Shown: positions 20,933 to 29,570 of the stretch, piece after piece
How positions within the stretch are numbered: position 1 is the first letter of the stretch
Layout of the letters: each line of letters starts with the position of its first letter
Source of the DNA: an uncultured Gemmiger sp.
Lineage (GTDB): Bacteria > Bacillota > Clostridia > Oscillospirales > Ruminococcaceae
DNA: 36,445 bases
Direction: 5' to 3'
NCBI GenBank assembly: GCA_944388145.1
Contig: CALXHQ010000023.1
Coordinates: 1 to 36,445, forward strand
The notes under the pieces: model-generated
Told to the model about the DNA's origin: nothing
Database searches by the model: none
What the model saw: only the letters and a program-made list of their open reading frames with translations
Position numbers and translations under genes: made by a program

Positions 20933-22807
20933 TCAACGAATGCGGCCATACGCATAAAAGTGAGATTGCCAGTAACTCGTCTGTACCGAAGTGTAGGAGA
21001 TCGGATTCCCGCAGTGGATCATCATCCCGCCGCCCACATAGATTCCCACATGGCTGGCACCGGTGGTGTTATACGTCCCCTGGAAGAAGATCAGGTCGCC
21101 GGGCTGCGCCTCGCTGGCCGGGATGATATCGCAGAAACTCATCAATCCGTTTGCGGTGGTTCGGCCCACATTCCAGCCGTTGCCGCAGTGGTTGATGACC
21201 CAACAGACAAAGCCGGAACAGTCAAAGCTGGTGCTGGGGGAACTGCCGCCCCACACATAGGGCATCCCCAGGTACTTTTCTGCCTCACGAATCATATTGG
21301 CAAATTTCTCATCCGTCAGGGCTTCGCCGGGAATGTCATAATCCGTGTAGGGGCCGGTAGAGTTGGCGTAGATATCATCCTCAAACAGATACGGACGGTT
21401 GCCCTGGGTTTGCAGCAGGAGTTCATACCGTTCCTGCTGATCTTCCGTCAGGCCAGAGGCTGCGATTGCCGCTCCCAGCCCGTTGTTTTTGAGGGTGACA
21501 TTGAGGATGTAATAGTCGTACTCCACTTCGCCCTCGTATTCTTCCTCGGACGTATCCCCGGTTTCCGGGTCGGTCACAGTGCGGGTGTGGGTTTCTGTGC
21601 GGGTGCGCGTCTCCACTTCTTCCTCCAGTGTCAGCGTGTACTGCCGCCCAAACAGCGCACGCAGCGCATCCTGAACTTCCGCTCGGGTGTAATCCTCGAA
21701 CAGCACTGTCAGATAGGCGGTCAGCTCGTATGGATTGTGGTTGATCTCGTCCAACTGATACCGGTATTCATCGTAGCCCGGGTGGGTAGATTCCATATTG
21801 GCAATCTGCTGTTGCAGGGCTGCCTCCAGCGCCTGATAATCCGCATTGGCCCCTGTGATGTCCTCATCCGCTGCGGTGAAGGAGGTGCCCAGGACGGAGC
21901 CGGTGCCGCCTTGCAGCATGGCCGAGCAGGAAGAAAACGCCCCCATAATCATCACGACCAGCAGGACAAGCACCAGGATGATAATCATCGCGTGGGAATG
22001 CTGGATGGCAAAGTCTTTGATCTTCTCCAGCAGTGTTTTGGCCCCCTCCGCCGTCTTTTCGGTGCCTTTGACCGCACCGCCCGCTGTCTTGGAACTGGCG
22101 GCTGCGCCCTTGGCGGTTTTGGCGGCATAGTACTGCTTTTTGATTTCCTGCCGCTGCTTCCAGCGTGAGATGGGGTTGGAAGCAATCTCCGGGTTGTCGG
22201 ACACCGCTTGTTGGTACAATGCTTCCACATTGGCCTGGTCTGCCTTCCGGTCAAGCCGGGCGGCCTTTCGATGGGCTTTCAATTTGTGGCTGTACCGGGC
22301 GTTGCCGGCGGTCTGCACCGCGCCCTCCACAAACTCCTCGCCCTGGTGCGCAGCCTGGACGCCCACGTTGTCGTCCTCGGTTTCTGCAACTGCCTGGTGA
22401 ACCCGCCCGGCGATCGTGCCGGTCACCGCGTGAGCGGCGGTACGTCCGATGGAGCTGCCCGGGGCTGCCACTTCCACCGCAGAATCTTCAAAGCGCAGGT
22501 GTTCTTTCACGCCTGCTTTGCCGGCGCTGCCATGAGTGCCGGATTTTTCTTTGCCCTTTGCAGGCCGACCGGCAGGCTTTTCCTGTCCATCTGCGGTTTT
22601 GGATTTTTCCTTCTTGCCAAACCGCAGCTGTTCCTTGCGGCTGGCCGCCTTGTCGCTCTCATGCTTCAGTTTGCTTTTGGTGGGGAGCCTGGCTTTGGCA
22701 GCATCTGCTTTGGCCGCGGCACGCTCTGCTTTTCTTGCCGCATGGGCAACCGCGGGTGTCTCCAGCTCCTCCTCCGTAAACTTCAGGCGGGGCGTTTTAT
22801 CCAGCAT
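20933..22807 (-). CDS. Membrane-anchored NlpC/P60 cell-wall hydrolase (VirB1/Orf14-like)
   Basis: A 624-residue peptidoglycan hydrolase expected to open the wall for the conjugation channel. The N-terminal ~265 residues are basic, Ala/Lys-rich and cytoplasmic. One transmembrane helix follows (AMIIILVLVLLVVMIMGAFS, ~270-290), then an extracellular alpha/beta region (~300-500). The C-terminal NlpC/P60 domain starts at ~510 (YLGMPYVWGG). The catalytic Cys is in FDCSGFVCW (~529), with His in SHVGIYVGGG and a third polar position in MMIHCGN. The arrangement is like the CwlT/Orf14 proteins of Tn916 but without an obvious lysozyme domain. GGGAGG precedes the ATG, which overlaps the end of virB4 by 11 bp. 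Confidence 0.88.
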   Translation of the reverse strand: MLDKTPRLKFTEEELETPAVAHAARKAERAAAKADAAKARLPTKSKLKHESDKAASRKEQLRFGKKEKSKTADGQEKPAGRPAKGKEKSGTHGSAGKAGVKEHLRFEDSAVEVAAPGSSIGRTAAHAVTGTIAGRVHQAVAETEDDNVGVQAAHQGEEFVEGAVQTAGNARYSHKLKAHRKAARLDRKADQANVEALYQQAVSDNPEIASNPISRWKQRQEIKKQYYAAKTAKGAAASSKTAGGAVKGTEKTAEGAKTLLEKIKDFAIQHSHAMIIILVLVLLVVMIMGAFSSCSAMLQGGTGSVLGTSFTAADEDITGANADYQALEAALQQQIANMESTHPGYDEYRYQLDEINHNPYELTAYLTVLFEDYTRAEVQDALRALFGRQYTLTLEEEVETRTRTETHTRTVTDPETGDTSEEEYEGEVEYDYYILNVTLKNNGLGAAIAASGLTEDQQERYELLLQTQGNRPYLFEDDIYANSTGPYTDYDIPGEALTDEKFANMIREAEKYLGMPYVWGGSSPSTSFDCSGFVCWVINHCGNGWNVGRTTANGLMSFCDIIPASEAQPGDLIFFQGTYNTTGASHVGIYVGGGMMIHCGNPISYTSVQTSYWQSHFYAYGRIR

Positions 22808-25244
22808 GGCCAGCCTCCCGTTCCACGACTTCGGACAGCTTCGATGTCATAATGCCGTACAGTTCCAAATCCGTCGGGAAATGGTCTACGAAAGGCAGAA
22901 TCACGTTGCCATAGAACAGCAGCCCCTCGCCCTCGCCGGAATGGGTCACATAGGAAAGCTGATGTGGACTGATATTCAGTTGGTTCGCCAGAATCTGCCG
23001 GTCACCGGCGGCCTGGTTGAGCATGATAATGAAGTCGGAATTTTCAAAAATATTCTCGACTTCACGCGAAGAAAGCAGGTCTTTCACGTTCTGCGTAATT
23101 CCGGTAGGGATGCCGCCCCATTTGCGGAACCGCTTCCAGATTTCTACAGAATAGGAAGCTGTCTGCTCCTCCTTCAAAAGAAGATGGAACTCGTCCATAT
23201 AGTAGCGGGTGGTTTTGCCCTGGCCGCGGTTTTTGGTCACACGCCCCCAAACCTGATCCTGGACAATGAGCATCCCGATCTTTTTCAGCTGCTTGCCCAA
23301 TTCTTTAATGTCGTAGCAGACAAACCGGTTTTCGATGTCCACATTCGTCCGGTGATTGAACAGGTTCAGCGAGCCTTTGACGTAGATTTCCAGCGCCGTT
23401 GCCACATGGTGGGCTTCCTTTTCGTCCTGCGCCAACAGGGCATTGTACAAATCTTCCAGCAGCGGCATATTCTCCGGCACCGGGTTTTCAAAGTAGGGTT
23501 GATAAATCTGGTGAACGCAGCGGTCGATCACTGTTTTCTCCACCGGTTGCAGCCCTTCTTTGCCACCCACGACCAGCTCACAGAGGGACAAGATGAAATC
23601 AGCCTTCAAAGTAATCGGATTATCCTCCTCGCTGTAATTGCTGTTGATGTCCATCGGGTTGATATACTGGCTGCTGGCCGGGCTGATTTTGATGACCTGC
23701 CCGCCCATGCGCGTCACAAGGGGTGTGTACTCGCTTTCGGGATCGCAGACAATGATATCGTCATCAGTGGCAAGGAAGGCATTGGTGATCTCCCGCTTTG
23801 CCGAAAAGCTCTTGCCGGAACCCGGCGTACCGAGAATCAGGCCATTGGGCGTTTTCAGCTTTTTCCGATCCACCATGATCAGGTTGTTGGAGAGCGCGTT
23901 CAGGCCATAGTACAGCGCCTCCGGGCTGTCCTGGAACAACTCCTGTGTAGTGAACGGGATGAAGATGGCGGTGGAGCTGGTGGTCAGCGCGCGCTGAATC
24001 TCGATCAGGTTCTGTGCCAGCGGCAAACTGCTCATGAGTCCCTGTTCCTGCTGGAAATCCAGCCGGCACAGATTGCAGTTGTGTTTCTGCGCAATGCTGG
24101 ATGCCTGGAACACATTGGTTTCCAGCTCCTGCAATGTCCTGCCGGTATTCATTACCAGGAAGGTGATCAGGAACATCCGCTCATTCTGGCTCTGCAATTC
24201 TTTCAGCAGCGCCTTGGCGTCCTTGCTGTAGGTGGCCAGGTCGGAGGGGATGATGTCGATGTCATACCCCGAACGGACTGCTTTCTTCTGCTCGTCGATC
24301 TTGCTGCGATCCAGCTCGGTGATGGTGCGCTTGATGGTCTTAATGGCTTTGTTTTGGTCTACGGACTGGATGTGCATGGTCACGATCTCGCTGGATTCCA
24401 TATCCAGAAAGTCTTTCAGCAGCTGGTCGCTGAGATCGGACGCCGTGATGGCAAGGAAGCTCATGGCCCCATACATCGATCCCATCTGGAACGTTTTGCC
24501 GCCCGGGAAGGAAAAGCTGCTGGGGGCGATAAAATCCTTCACCGACAACCCGGAGGCGGGCAGCCATTTCCAGTCAAAATAGAACTTGTCGTGGTCGCCC
24601 ATGTGGAACATGGCGTGCATCAGGTGTAGCCGCTCCTTGCCGTTCAATGTCCGGGCCACAACGCCCAGACGGCGGAAGTTGTTGAGCAGGTCGGTTTGCA
24701 CGTGTTCCAGCCGGGGCTTTGCCTGTTTCATCGACTCTGCCTCGATGCCGAAAGTCAGGTACTTGGTTTTGGTCAGACCATTGTTGCCGCGCTCCAGCTG
24801 CTGGCGCAGCATCTGGCTGTACTCTTGCCGGACATCGTCAAAACCATCCTGCCGGGGCTCGATCTGAATCCGGCGCTCAAAGCTCTCCATATCCGTGGCC
24901 ATATTCATGAAGGACAGTTCAAAGTGGATGGAGCTGTCGAAGAAATTCAAAAAGCCGCACCACTCCTCAAAGATGGAAGTCTTGTCCTCCTGCTGGGCCA
25001 ACTGATAGTTGATGTCCTGGAACTGGATGGTTTTTGTGTAATAGTGGTCGCTGACCCGGCAAATGCCATCCGGGAACATCCGCTGGAACGGGATCGATTG
25101 CTGCGCCGTGCGGGGAATGCCATCATCCCGCTTTGCCTTTTCAAGGACGGCGCGAATCTGCTTTTTCTCCCGCTTGGTCAGGGTGTCCGGCAGCTCGATT
25201 TTGCCGGGGGCGGCCTGTTTTTTTCTGCTTTTCCGAGCAAACAA
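22797..25244 (-). CDS. virB4: VirB4-like conjugation ATPase
   Basis: An 815-residue cytoplasmic ATPase that energises channel assembly and substrate transfer in type IV secretion. The N-terminal domain (1-~430) is the family's CagE-like region. Walker A is LGTPGSGKSFSAK (~470) and Walker B RYYMDEFHLLLKEE (~680), followed by the conserved Gln/Arg region GIPTGITQNVKDLL. The start is a TTG at 25244, with AGGAGG 9 nt upstream, lying inside the prgI gene: the two overlap by 104 bp in different frames. It is followed by the NlpC gene, also overlapping, so expression is tightly coupled. It is full length, with no missing motif. Confidence 0.92.
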   Translation of the reverse strand: MFARKSRKKQAAPGKIELPDTLTKREKKQIRAVLEKAKRDDGIPRTAQQSIPFQRMFPDGICRVSDHYYTKTIQFQDINYQLAQQEDKTSIFEEWCGFLNFFDSSIHFELSFMNMATDMESFERRIQIEPRQDGFDDVRQEYSQMLRQQLERGNNGLTKTKYLTFGIEAESMKQAKPRLEHVQTDLLNNFRRLGVVARTLNGKERLHLMHAMFHMGDHDKFYFDWKWLPASGLSVKDFIAPSSFSFPGGKTFQMGSMYGAMSFLAITASDLSDQLLKDFLDMESSEIVTMHIQSVDQNKAIKTIKRTITELDRSKIDEQKKAVRSGYDIDIIPSDLATYSKDAKALLKELQSQNERMFLITFLVMNTGRTLQELETNVFQASSIAQKHNCNLCRLDFQQEQGLMSSLPLAQNLIEIQRALTTSSTAIFIPFTTQELFQDSPEALYYGLNALSNNLIMVDRKKLKTPNGLILGTPGSGKSFSAKREITNAFLATDDDIIVCDPESEYTPLVTRMGGQVIKISPASSQYINPMDINSNYSEEDNPITLKADFILSLCELVVGGKEGLQPVEKTVIDRCVHQIYQPYFENPVPENMPLLEDLYNALLAQDEKEAHHVATALEIYVKGSLNLFNHRTNVDIENRFVCYDIKELGKQLKKIGMLIVQDQVWGRVTKNRGQGKTTRYYMDEFHLLLKEEQTASYSVEIWKRFRKWGGIPTGITQNVKDLLSSREVENIFENSDFIIMLNQAAGDRQILANQLNISPHQLSYVTHSGEGEGLLFYGNVILPFVDHFPTDLELYGIMTSKLSEVVEREAGHAG

Positions 25245-25599
25245 TACGCTGTACCTCCTGTTCTGCCCATGCCTGCCGCATCAAAGCCGCATAGTAGTTG
25301 TTGGTCTGATAGGGCCGGACTTTGGGACGGATGAATTTTGCTTCGATAAACTGCTTTGCAAGGACTTCCAGTGGCTGGCCGTGCTTCTCATACATTCCCA
25401 GGAAGAACATGGGGAGCATGATGATCATCATGCCAATCGCGGCAAGGGACACGTTGCCGGACTGCTTTAACAGGAAGAAGGCCGGAACGCCCACCAGCGC
25501 ACCGGCACCAAAGCAAAGAAGCTGTCGTTTTGTCAGGTTGAAAAACACTTTTGATTTCACCCGCGTCAAGTCGCGGGGAACCGAGATATACGCTGCCAA
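25141..25599 (-). CDS. prgI: PrgI family membrane protein (VirB3-like)
   Basis: A 152-residue inner-membrane protein of the transfer channel. It has two transmembrane helices (about 28-46 and 55-72; LLCFGAGALVGVPAFFLL and AAIGMMIIMLPMFFLGM) and a cytoplasmic tail, as in PrgI/TcpE proteins that partner VirB4. The start is probably a TTG at 25599: AGGAGG lies 7 nt upstream, and it gives the usual PrgI opening (M/L)AAYISVPRDLT; another TTG at 25605 is too close to the SD. The last 34 codons overlap the virB4 start. The tail beyond ~residue 118 is low complexity and basic, as expected for an overprinted end. Confidence 0.85.
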   Translation of the reverse strand: MAAYISVPRDLTRVKSKVFFNLTKRQLLCFGAGALVGVPAFFLLKQSGNVSLAAIGMMIIMLPMFFLGMYEKHGQPLEVLAKQFIEAKFIRPKVRPYQTNNYYAALMRQAWAEQEVQRIVCSEKQKKTGRPRQNRAAGHPDQAGEKADSRRP

Positions 25600-25616
25600 T
25601 TGCAACCCTCCTCATT

Positions 25617-26483
25617 TCAGCGGGCGGAAAACACTCCCTTAGCGAGAGCGCCGGTCTTGAACAATGTAAAGCACAGCAGAACCGTATAGCCGACAACGCC
25701 CCAAATAGAGGCAATGACATCGTCACTGAAGGCGATTCCCTGAATCAGCACCGCATAGATACCAACGCAGACAAGAATCAGGAATCCCTGAAACCCCAGC
25801 GCCAGCAGGCTGCGCAGGTAGTTTTGCCCCACCTGGCTCTGCTCCCGGTTGCCAAAACTTGCAAAGGGGATCGGTGCAAGGCTCACCATTAAGTAGATTT
25901 CAATCATCCGGCCATACACGATGATGAAGATGATGATGCTCAGCGCCCACATAGTGACGCTGAGCAGGAAAGACTGGAAAAACAGCCCGATCAGCGGGCC
26001 AAGATCCATTCCCATCAAGGTTTCTTCCAGCGTCTCCAGCGCCGACCCGTCCACGGCGGTCGAACCTGAAATCAATCCGCCCGCGCCGCCGATCACGGTC
26101 TGGCAGACATCGAACACCGCCATCGTGATATCGAAGCAGTTGGTGATCAGCATCACGGCCACAAAGGTCTTGAAAATCCACTTGAAGAAAATCCAGGTTT
26201 CAAAATTGGCGAGGTTGTTGTGGTCGATAATCATCTGGATCAATTCATAGCAGGCAATAATCGTGAGGATAATGCCTGCAACCGGGATGATGACGGACTC
26301 CGACACATTCCGAATCATAGAGAATACCCCCGGCGAGAAATTCGCCGGGGATGTTCCCACCTGTGTCGCTATATTGCCAACCTGCTGGTTGACCGCATCA
26401 AACATCCCGGACAGATTATCCATGATCCCACCGACCAGCACTTCTTTCAGCCATTCGGTGATTGATTCCCACAGAGAATCCAT
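25617..26483 (-). CDS. VirB6/TrbL-like polytopic membrane protein
   Basis: A 288-residue protein with about six transmembrane helices from residue 60 to the end (for example VIIPVAGIILTIIACYEL, TMWALSIIIFIIVYGRM, FLILVCVGIYAVLIQG). The N terminus is a predicted amphipathic region (SLWESITEWLKEVLVGGIMD). It fits the VirB6/TrbL role as an inner-membrane channel part and occupies the usual slot between Maff2 and PrgI. AAAGGAGG lies 10 nt before the ATG at 26483; an upstream ATG at 26516 lies in a hairpin and is rejected. The conserved central glycines suit this family, but it is not diagnostic to one subfamily. Confidence 0.82.
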   Translation of the reverse strand: MDSLWESITEWLKEVLVGGIMDNLSGMFDAVNQQVGNIATQVGTSPANFSPGVFSMIRNVSESVIIPVAGIILTIIACYELIQMIIDHNNLANFETWIFFKWIFKTFVAVMLITNCFDITMAVFDVCQTVIGGAGGLISGSTAVDGSALETLEETLMGMDLGPLIGLFFQSFLLSVTMWALSIIIFIIVYGRMIEIYLMVSLAPIPFASFGNREQSQVGQNYLRSLLALGFQGFLILVCVGIYAVLIQGIAFSDDVIASIWGVVGYTVLLCFTLFKTGALAKGVFSAR

Positions 26484-26504
26484 CCGGCTGCGACCTCCTT
26501 TCTG

Positions 26505-26528
26505 CCCGTCCCGCAAAAGCGGGACGGG
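26505..26528 (-). other. Intercistronic hairpin before the VirB6-like gene
   Basis: A perfect 10-bp GC stem CCCGTCCCGC/GCGGGACGGG with a 4-nt loop ends a few bases before the AAAGGAGG of the VirB6-like gene. No T run follows. It follows the small Maff2 gene and may protect its mRNA from 3' decay. Confidence 0.65.
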
Positions 26529-26551
26529 GCGAGGATTTTACAGGGTTTCGA

Positions 26552-26767
26552 TCAGCCGAACAGGCCGGACAGCAGCGGCACCAGGGTGATGCCGATCAGG
26601 GCCACGCCGCCGCCCGCCATCAGCTGCTTCATGCCTTGGCTTTTTGCCCCAGGGTTGTCGTTGCCGTAACCTTCCAGCAGGTTGATGGCACCCCAGATGC
26701 CAAGGCCAGCGCCGAGGGCGACAACTAGGGTCTGGAGAACGGTGATCGCTTCGTTAAAGAAATCCAT
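26552..26767 (-). CDS. Maff2 family small membrane protein
   Basis: A 71-residue protein with two hydrophobic helices (TLVVALGAGLGIWGAINLL, ~11-30, and GGGVALIGITLVPLLSGL, ~52-69) joined by a Gly/Asn/Lys loop (EGYGNDNPGAKSQGMKQLM). This is the Maff2 pattern, found between virD4 and virB6-like genes in clostridial ICEs and similar in size and topology to VirB2/TrbC pilins, so a pilin-like role is plausible. The SD is weak (CAGGT). The frame extends upstream to 27013, but that part is low-complexity Cys/Arg-rich sequence over a hairpin and is not included. Confidence 0.8.
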   Translation of the reverse strand: MDFFNEAITVLQTLVVALGAGLGIWGAINLLEGYGNDNPGAKSQGMKQLMAGGGVALIGITLVPLLSGLFG

Positions 26768-27071
26768 GTGAATACCTGCGGCCGAAGCAGACCGGGAAAG
26801 TGATTCAGATTCATAAAAAACCGCGCAGCAAAGGCAGGAAGCAAACACTGCCGGGCAAAAGTATGCCCGGCAGCCCCGGCTTCGGCCTTCCTTTCTTGTT
26901 TGGTTGTGTAAAAGCTGCAACTTGTCTTTGCAGGCGGTGTGCCATGCCCGAATGTGATTTGCCGTTTGATACCTAAGCTCGTTTTCCTGCCAGCCGCAGT
27001 CGGTGCGGTTCATTGGGCAATCAGGGATTCAGGGCATAAAGAAAAAGCCTGCCTTTTTAGACAGACCTTCG
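26768..27071 (-). other. Non-coding gap with hairpins between virD4 and maff2
   Basis: About 300 bp without a convincing gene. It holds a perfect 10-bp stem CTGCCGGGCA/TGCCCGGCAG (26848-26873, loop AAAGTA) and, just after the virD4 stop, a weak A/T-rich hairpin (27041-27058) that could be a partial terminator. An AAGGAAGG before the larger hairpin is not followed by a start codon. It is probably the 5' untranslated region of the maff2 message, giving separate regulation of channel genes. Confidence 0.5.
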
Positions 27072-27484
27072 TTACAAAGCGTCAGCATCTACGACGGTAA
27101 AGACATCGCTCTTTTTCAGTTTCATTTTCCTGTCCAGGAACTTCTCAATGTCGAAGGTGTTGCGCTTATCGTAATCCGATGTGTACTTGTAGTTTGGGTG
27201 TTGAGTCAGATCATATTTGTCGGACAGAAAGGGACGGACACCGCGCAGCTGGAGGATGCACTTGCCGCCGTCCAGCACGGCGAGCTCATCGATGGACGCG
27301 AGATCATGGCCGGCCTTTTGAAAGGTTGTTCCATAGGACGGGCTGTTGCCTCTGGTATCGGACGTGTTGAACAGATCAATCGTTTCCTTGCCCAGGGCCG
27401 CATTGAGGTCTTTCAATGTGGTCGGCTCAGAACCGCCCAAAAAGATTTGGGAATCCATATTGCCCACAATTGTGTCGGCGTTGT
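27072..27484 (-). CDS. virD4: VirD4 coupling protein, exon 2
   Basis: The C-terminal 137 codons of the VirD4/TraG coupling protein, cut from exon 1 (30315-31674) by the group II intron at 27485-30314. Joining AAG-G (exon 1) to AC-AAC gives KDNADTIVGNMDSQIFLGGS, the family's conserved stretch, with no gap or extra residue. The part starting IVGNMDSQ to VVDADAL follows in frame to TAA at 27072. Without splicing only a truncated coupling protein is made, so transfer would depend on splicing. Confidence 0.85.
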
Positions 27485-27488
27485 ATGT

Positions 27489-27530
27489 GTACCACCCCTG
27501 CGCCGCCGAAGGCGTGCGCAGGGTAGGTAC
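27489..27530 (-). other. Hairpin at the 3' end of the intron
   Basis: A strong stem (GTACC/GGTAC outer, CCCTGCGC/GCGCAGGG inner, GCC/GGC tip) ends 4 nt before the 3' splice site. It is either domain VI or a 3' extension after a domain VI lying between it and domain V; the ~50 nt separating it from domain V is unusual. No bulged A is seen at the usual 7-8 nt from the end. Confidence 0.55.
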
Positions 27531-27582
27531 TTTGTTGTGATAGGTAACTTTTTGAAGTCATCTCCGAGTTTTCCCCCACCTA

Positions 27583-27616
27583 CCGCTGGGCATGCGGCTT
27601 TCGACGCACCCAGCGC
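27583..27616 (-). ncRNA. Group II intron domain V
   Basis: Thirty-four bases fold as lower stem, TG bulge on the 3' strand, upper stem and GAAA tetraloop (TGCGTC-GAAA-GCCGCA), the canonical layout of domain V. The triad position reads CGC rather than the commoner AGC, as known for group IIC introns. It lies 59 nt past the maturase stop codon, where domain V belongs. Confidence 0.65.
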
Positions 27617-27674
27617 GCCACCGATTCGCCTACTTTCCTCCATCGGATTTCGACGCACAACGTCCTTGCGGGCG

Positions 27675-29570
27675 TTATTCGCTTGTAGATTTCGCTTTGT
27701 CGAGTTTGTCTCGGAATTTAAGGATTTTCTGTTTGATTTTTGCGTCTACATTCACAGGAACACGATTGCTGTGTATCTTGAGATGGCAATCCCGACATAC
27801 CCATGCAAGGTTTGACACTTGATTGATTTTCTCCAGCGGCAGCCGCCTGTTCACATGGTGGCAGTGCCTATCCTGTCGATAGCTCAAATCTGTGCCACAG
27901 CACCTGCATTTCCATTTGTCACGATTGAATGCATATTCACGGTTCATAAAGTATTCAAAGTTGTAAATCGAATTCGAATACGCCGACATTCTCAAGTCGG
28001 TATCGGTATTGACAGAAGGCCTGTCAAGCGGCAAACGTTTGTTGCGCTTGCATTGCCTGAGGTAAAGACTGCGCCCCTCCGCCGTATAGGGTGTTATCTT
28101 CTGATTCAGCGGATATTTTGCGTGCTGTGAATGGGTGAGACAAGCTCTTGTAATCCCAATCCACATATTTTGGTACTCAATCGCGTATGTCTTTGCCTGG
28201 TAACCTTCATGCCTGTGGGGAAGGTTGTTTAGTCTGCATAGCGGAAGTTTCATTCGCATAGCAGCATCGGGGTACAAACGTTTCCAAGTATAGTAACAAC
28301 TTATGTATATCCTATTGTCGAGCGCGTTAAATGCCTTGGAACAAATCCCGATTTTGAAATACTCCGCGATTCCCATAATCATGGAATTGATGTACTGAAT
28401 TTGGGCCACGCGGTCGCTGGTATGCTTCATACGTTTCATCGCATGTATTTCATCGCATACTTTCGTGACTTTTGCAGACAACTTCACCATATTGGGAAAT
28501 GGCTTTCCAACGAGTTTTTCGGAATTCTTGTCCGCCAGCCGCGGCTTTCCAGCCCGTATGACAAAGCCAAGAAATTCTGCACCATTTTCCCGCATATCGG
28601 TGATCTTTGTTTTCTCCTCCGATAATTCGAGTTTCAACCTGTACCTGAAATACTTCGTGAGTTCCCTTTTCATACGCTCCGCTTCATAACGTTTGGAAGT
28701 GAGGATGATCCAGTCATCGGCATATCTGAAATTGTATTTCTGATTTTTGCCTTGATTGCGCAACCGGGCGATGTCGTTGTTTTTCTGCTTGCATACCCTG
28801 TGCGGTTCACAATATTGTCGGCCCACATACCAATCGAAATCGTTTAGATATACGTTTGATAACAGCGGCGAGATAATTCCGCCTTGAGGTGTTCCGACAT
28901 TACTGTGGTACAGGATGTCATATTCGACATATCCGGCTTTCAGAGTTTGCCTGATGAGTGTAATGATCCTCTTGTCGTGGATTCCGATTTTCCAAAGTTT
29001 CTGTAGCAGGATTCGATGATTGATGTTGTCAAAACAACCGCGAATGTCACCTTCCAACGCAAAGACCGCCTTGTTTTGCGGCTTCGCAGGCAGGTTTATG
29101 GTATGAACGATGTCTGCTATTGCGTGTTTTTGCGCCCGGTACGGCCTGAACCCATAGCTGTGTGGATAAAACCTTGCTTCACAGATAGGCTCAATGATGA
29201 TACGGATACACTCTTGGATGATACGGTCTAAAATCGTGGGGATTCCAAGAGACCGCTTTTTGCCGTTACCCTTGTCGATGTACACGCGGCGTGCAGGCTT
29301 TGGAAGATACCTTTGTAGGTTATTTTGAACAAGCGTGACTACTTCATCTTTGGGCATTTGCAGGTACTTGTCCATTTTCACCTTATCTACACCAGCGGTT
29401 TTACTGCCTTTGTTAGACTTGATGTTATGAATGGCGGTCACAATGGTTATTTCGCTTGCCACCGCTTCAAGCAATCCTGTAAATGCTTTGTTTTCCTGTG
29501 ATTTTGCGTAAAGAAAATCCTGTAATTCTTTTAGGCTGGTTTCGCTTGAAAGATTGACGTTTAAGTGCAT
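27675..29570 (-). CDS. ltrA: Group II intron reverse transcriptase/maturase with HNH domain
   Basis: A 631-residue intron-encoded protein. Reverse-transcriptase fingers and palm cover about 60-340, with the catalytic motif FRYADDWIIL (~285) and GTPQGGIISPLLSN (~222). The maturase (X) domain is at about 370-480. The C-terminal HNH endonuclease (~560-610) has CRCCG, HCHHVN and CRDCHLKIHS, with paired Cys ligands intact. It splices the intron and copies it into new sites. It starts at 29570 with AGGGGGA 8 nt upstream. All motifs look intact, so the intron may be active. A retron or diversity-generating RT is ruled out by the X and HNH domains. Confidence 0.92.
   Translation of the reverse strand: MHLNVNLSSETSLKELQDFLYAKSQENKAFTGLLEAVASEITIVTAIHNIKSNKGSKTAGVDKVKMDKYLQMPKDEVVTLVQNNLQRYLPKPARRVYIDKGNGKKRSLGIPTILDRIIQECIRIIIEPICEARFYPHSYGFRPYRAQKHAIADIVHTINLPAKPQNKAVFALEGDIRGCFDNINHRILLQKLWKIGIHDKRIITLIRQTLKAGYVEYDILYHSNVGTPQGGIISPLLSNVYLNDFDWYVGRQYCEPHRVCKQKNNDIARLRNQGKNQKYNFRYADDWIILTSKRYEAERMKRELTKYFRYRLKLELSEEKTKITDMRENGAEFLGFVIRAGKPRLADKNSEKLVGKPFPNMVKLSAKVTKVCDEIHAMKRMKHTSDRVAQIQYINSMIMGIAEYFKIGICSKAFNALDNRIYISCYYTWKRLYPDAAMRMKLPLCRLNNLPHRHEGYQAKTYAIEYQNMWIGITRACLTHSQHAKYPLNQKITPYTAEGRSLYLRQCKRNKRLPLDRPSVNTDTDLRMSAYSNSIYNFEYFMNREYAFNRDKWKCRCCGTDLSYRQDRHCHHVNRRLPLEKINQVSNLAWVCRDCHLKIHSNRVPVNVDAKIKQKILKFRDKLDKAKSTSE

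Noticed and set aside
22536-24629. 697-codon open frame on the plus strand
   Set aside because: Antisense to virB4 and the NlpC gene; no family motif, no ribosome binding site. Both opposite genes have complete catalytic motifs.
26768-27013. N-terminal extension of the Maff2 gene
   Set aside because: The frame is open but Cys/Arg-rich without hydrophobic or domain pattern, spans a strong hairpin, and the 71-residue version is the normal family length.
27675-29570. Retron or diversity-generating retroelement
   Set aside because: The RT has a maturase X domain and an HNH domain, and the surrounding sequence has exact group II intron ends that restore virD4; there is no template/variable repeat pair.
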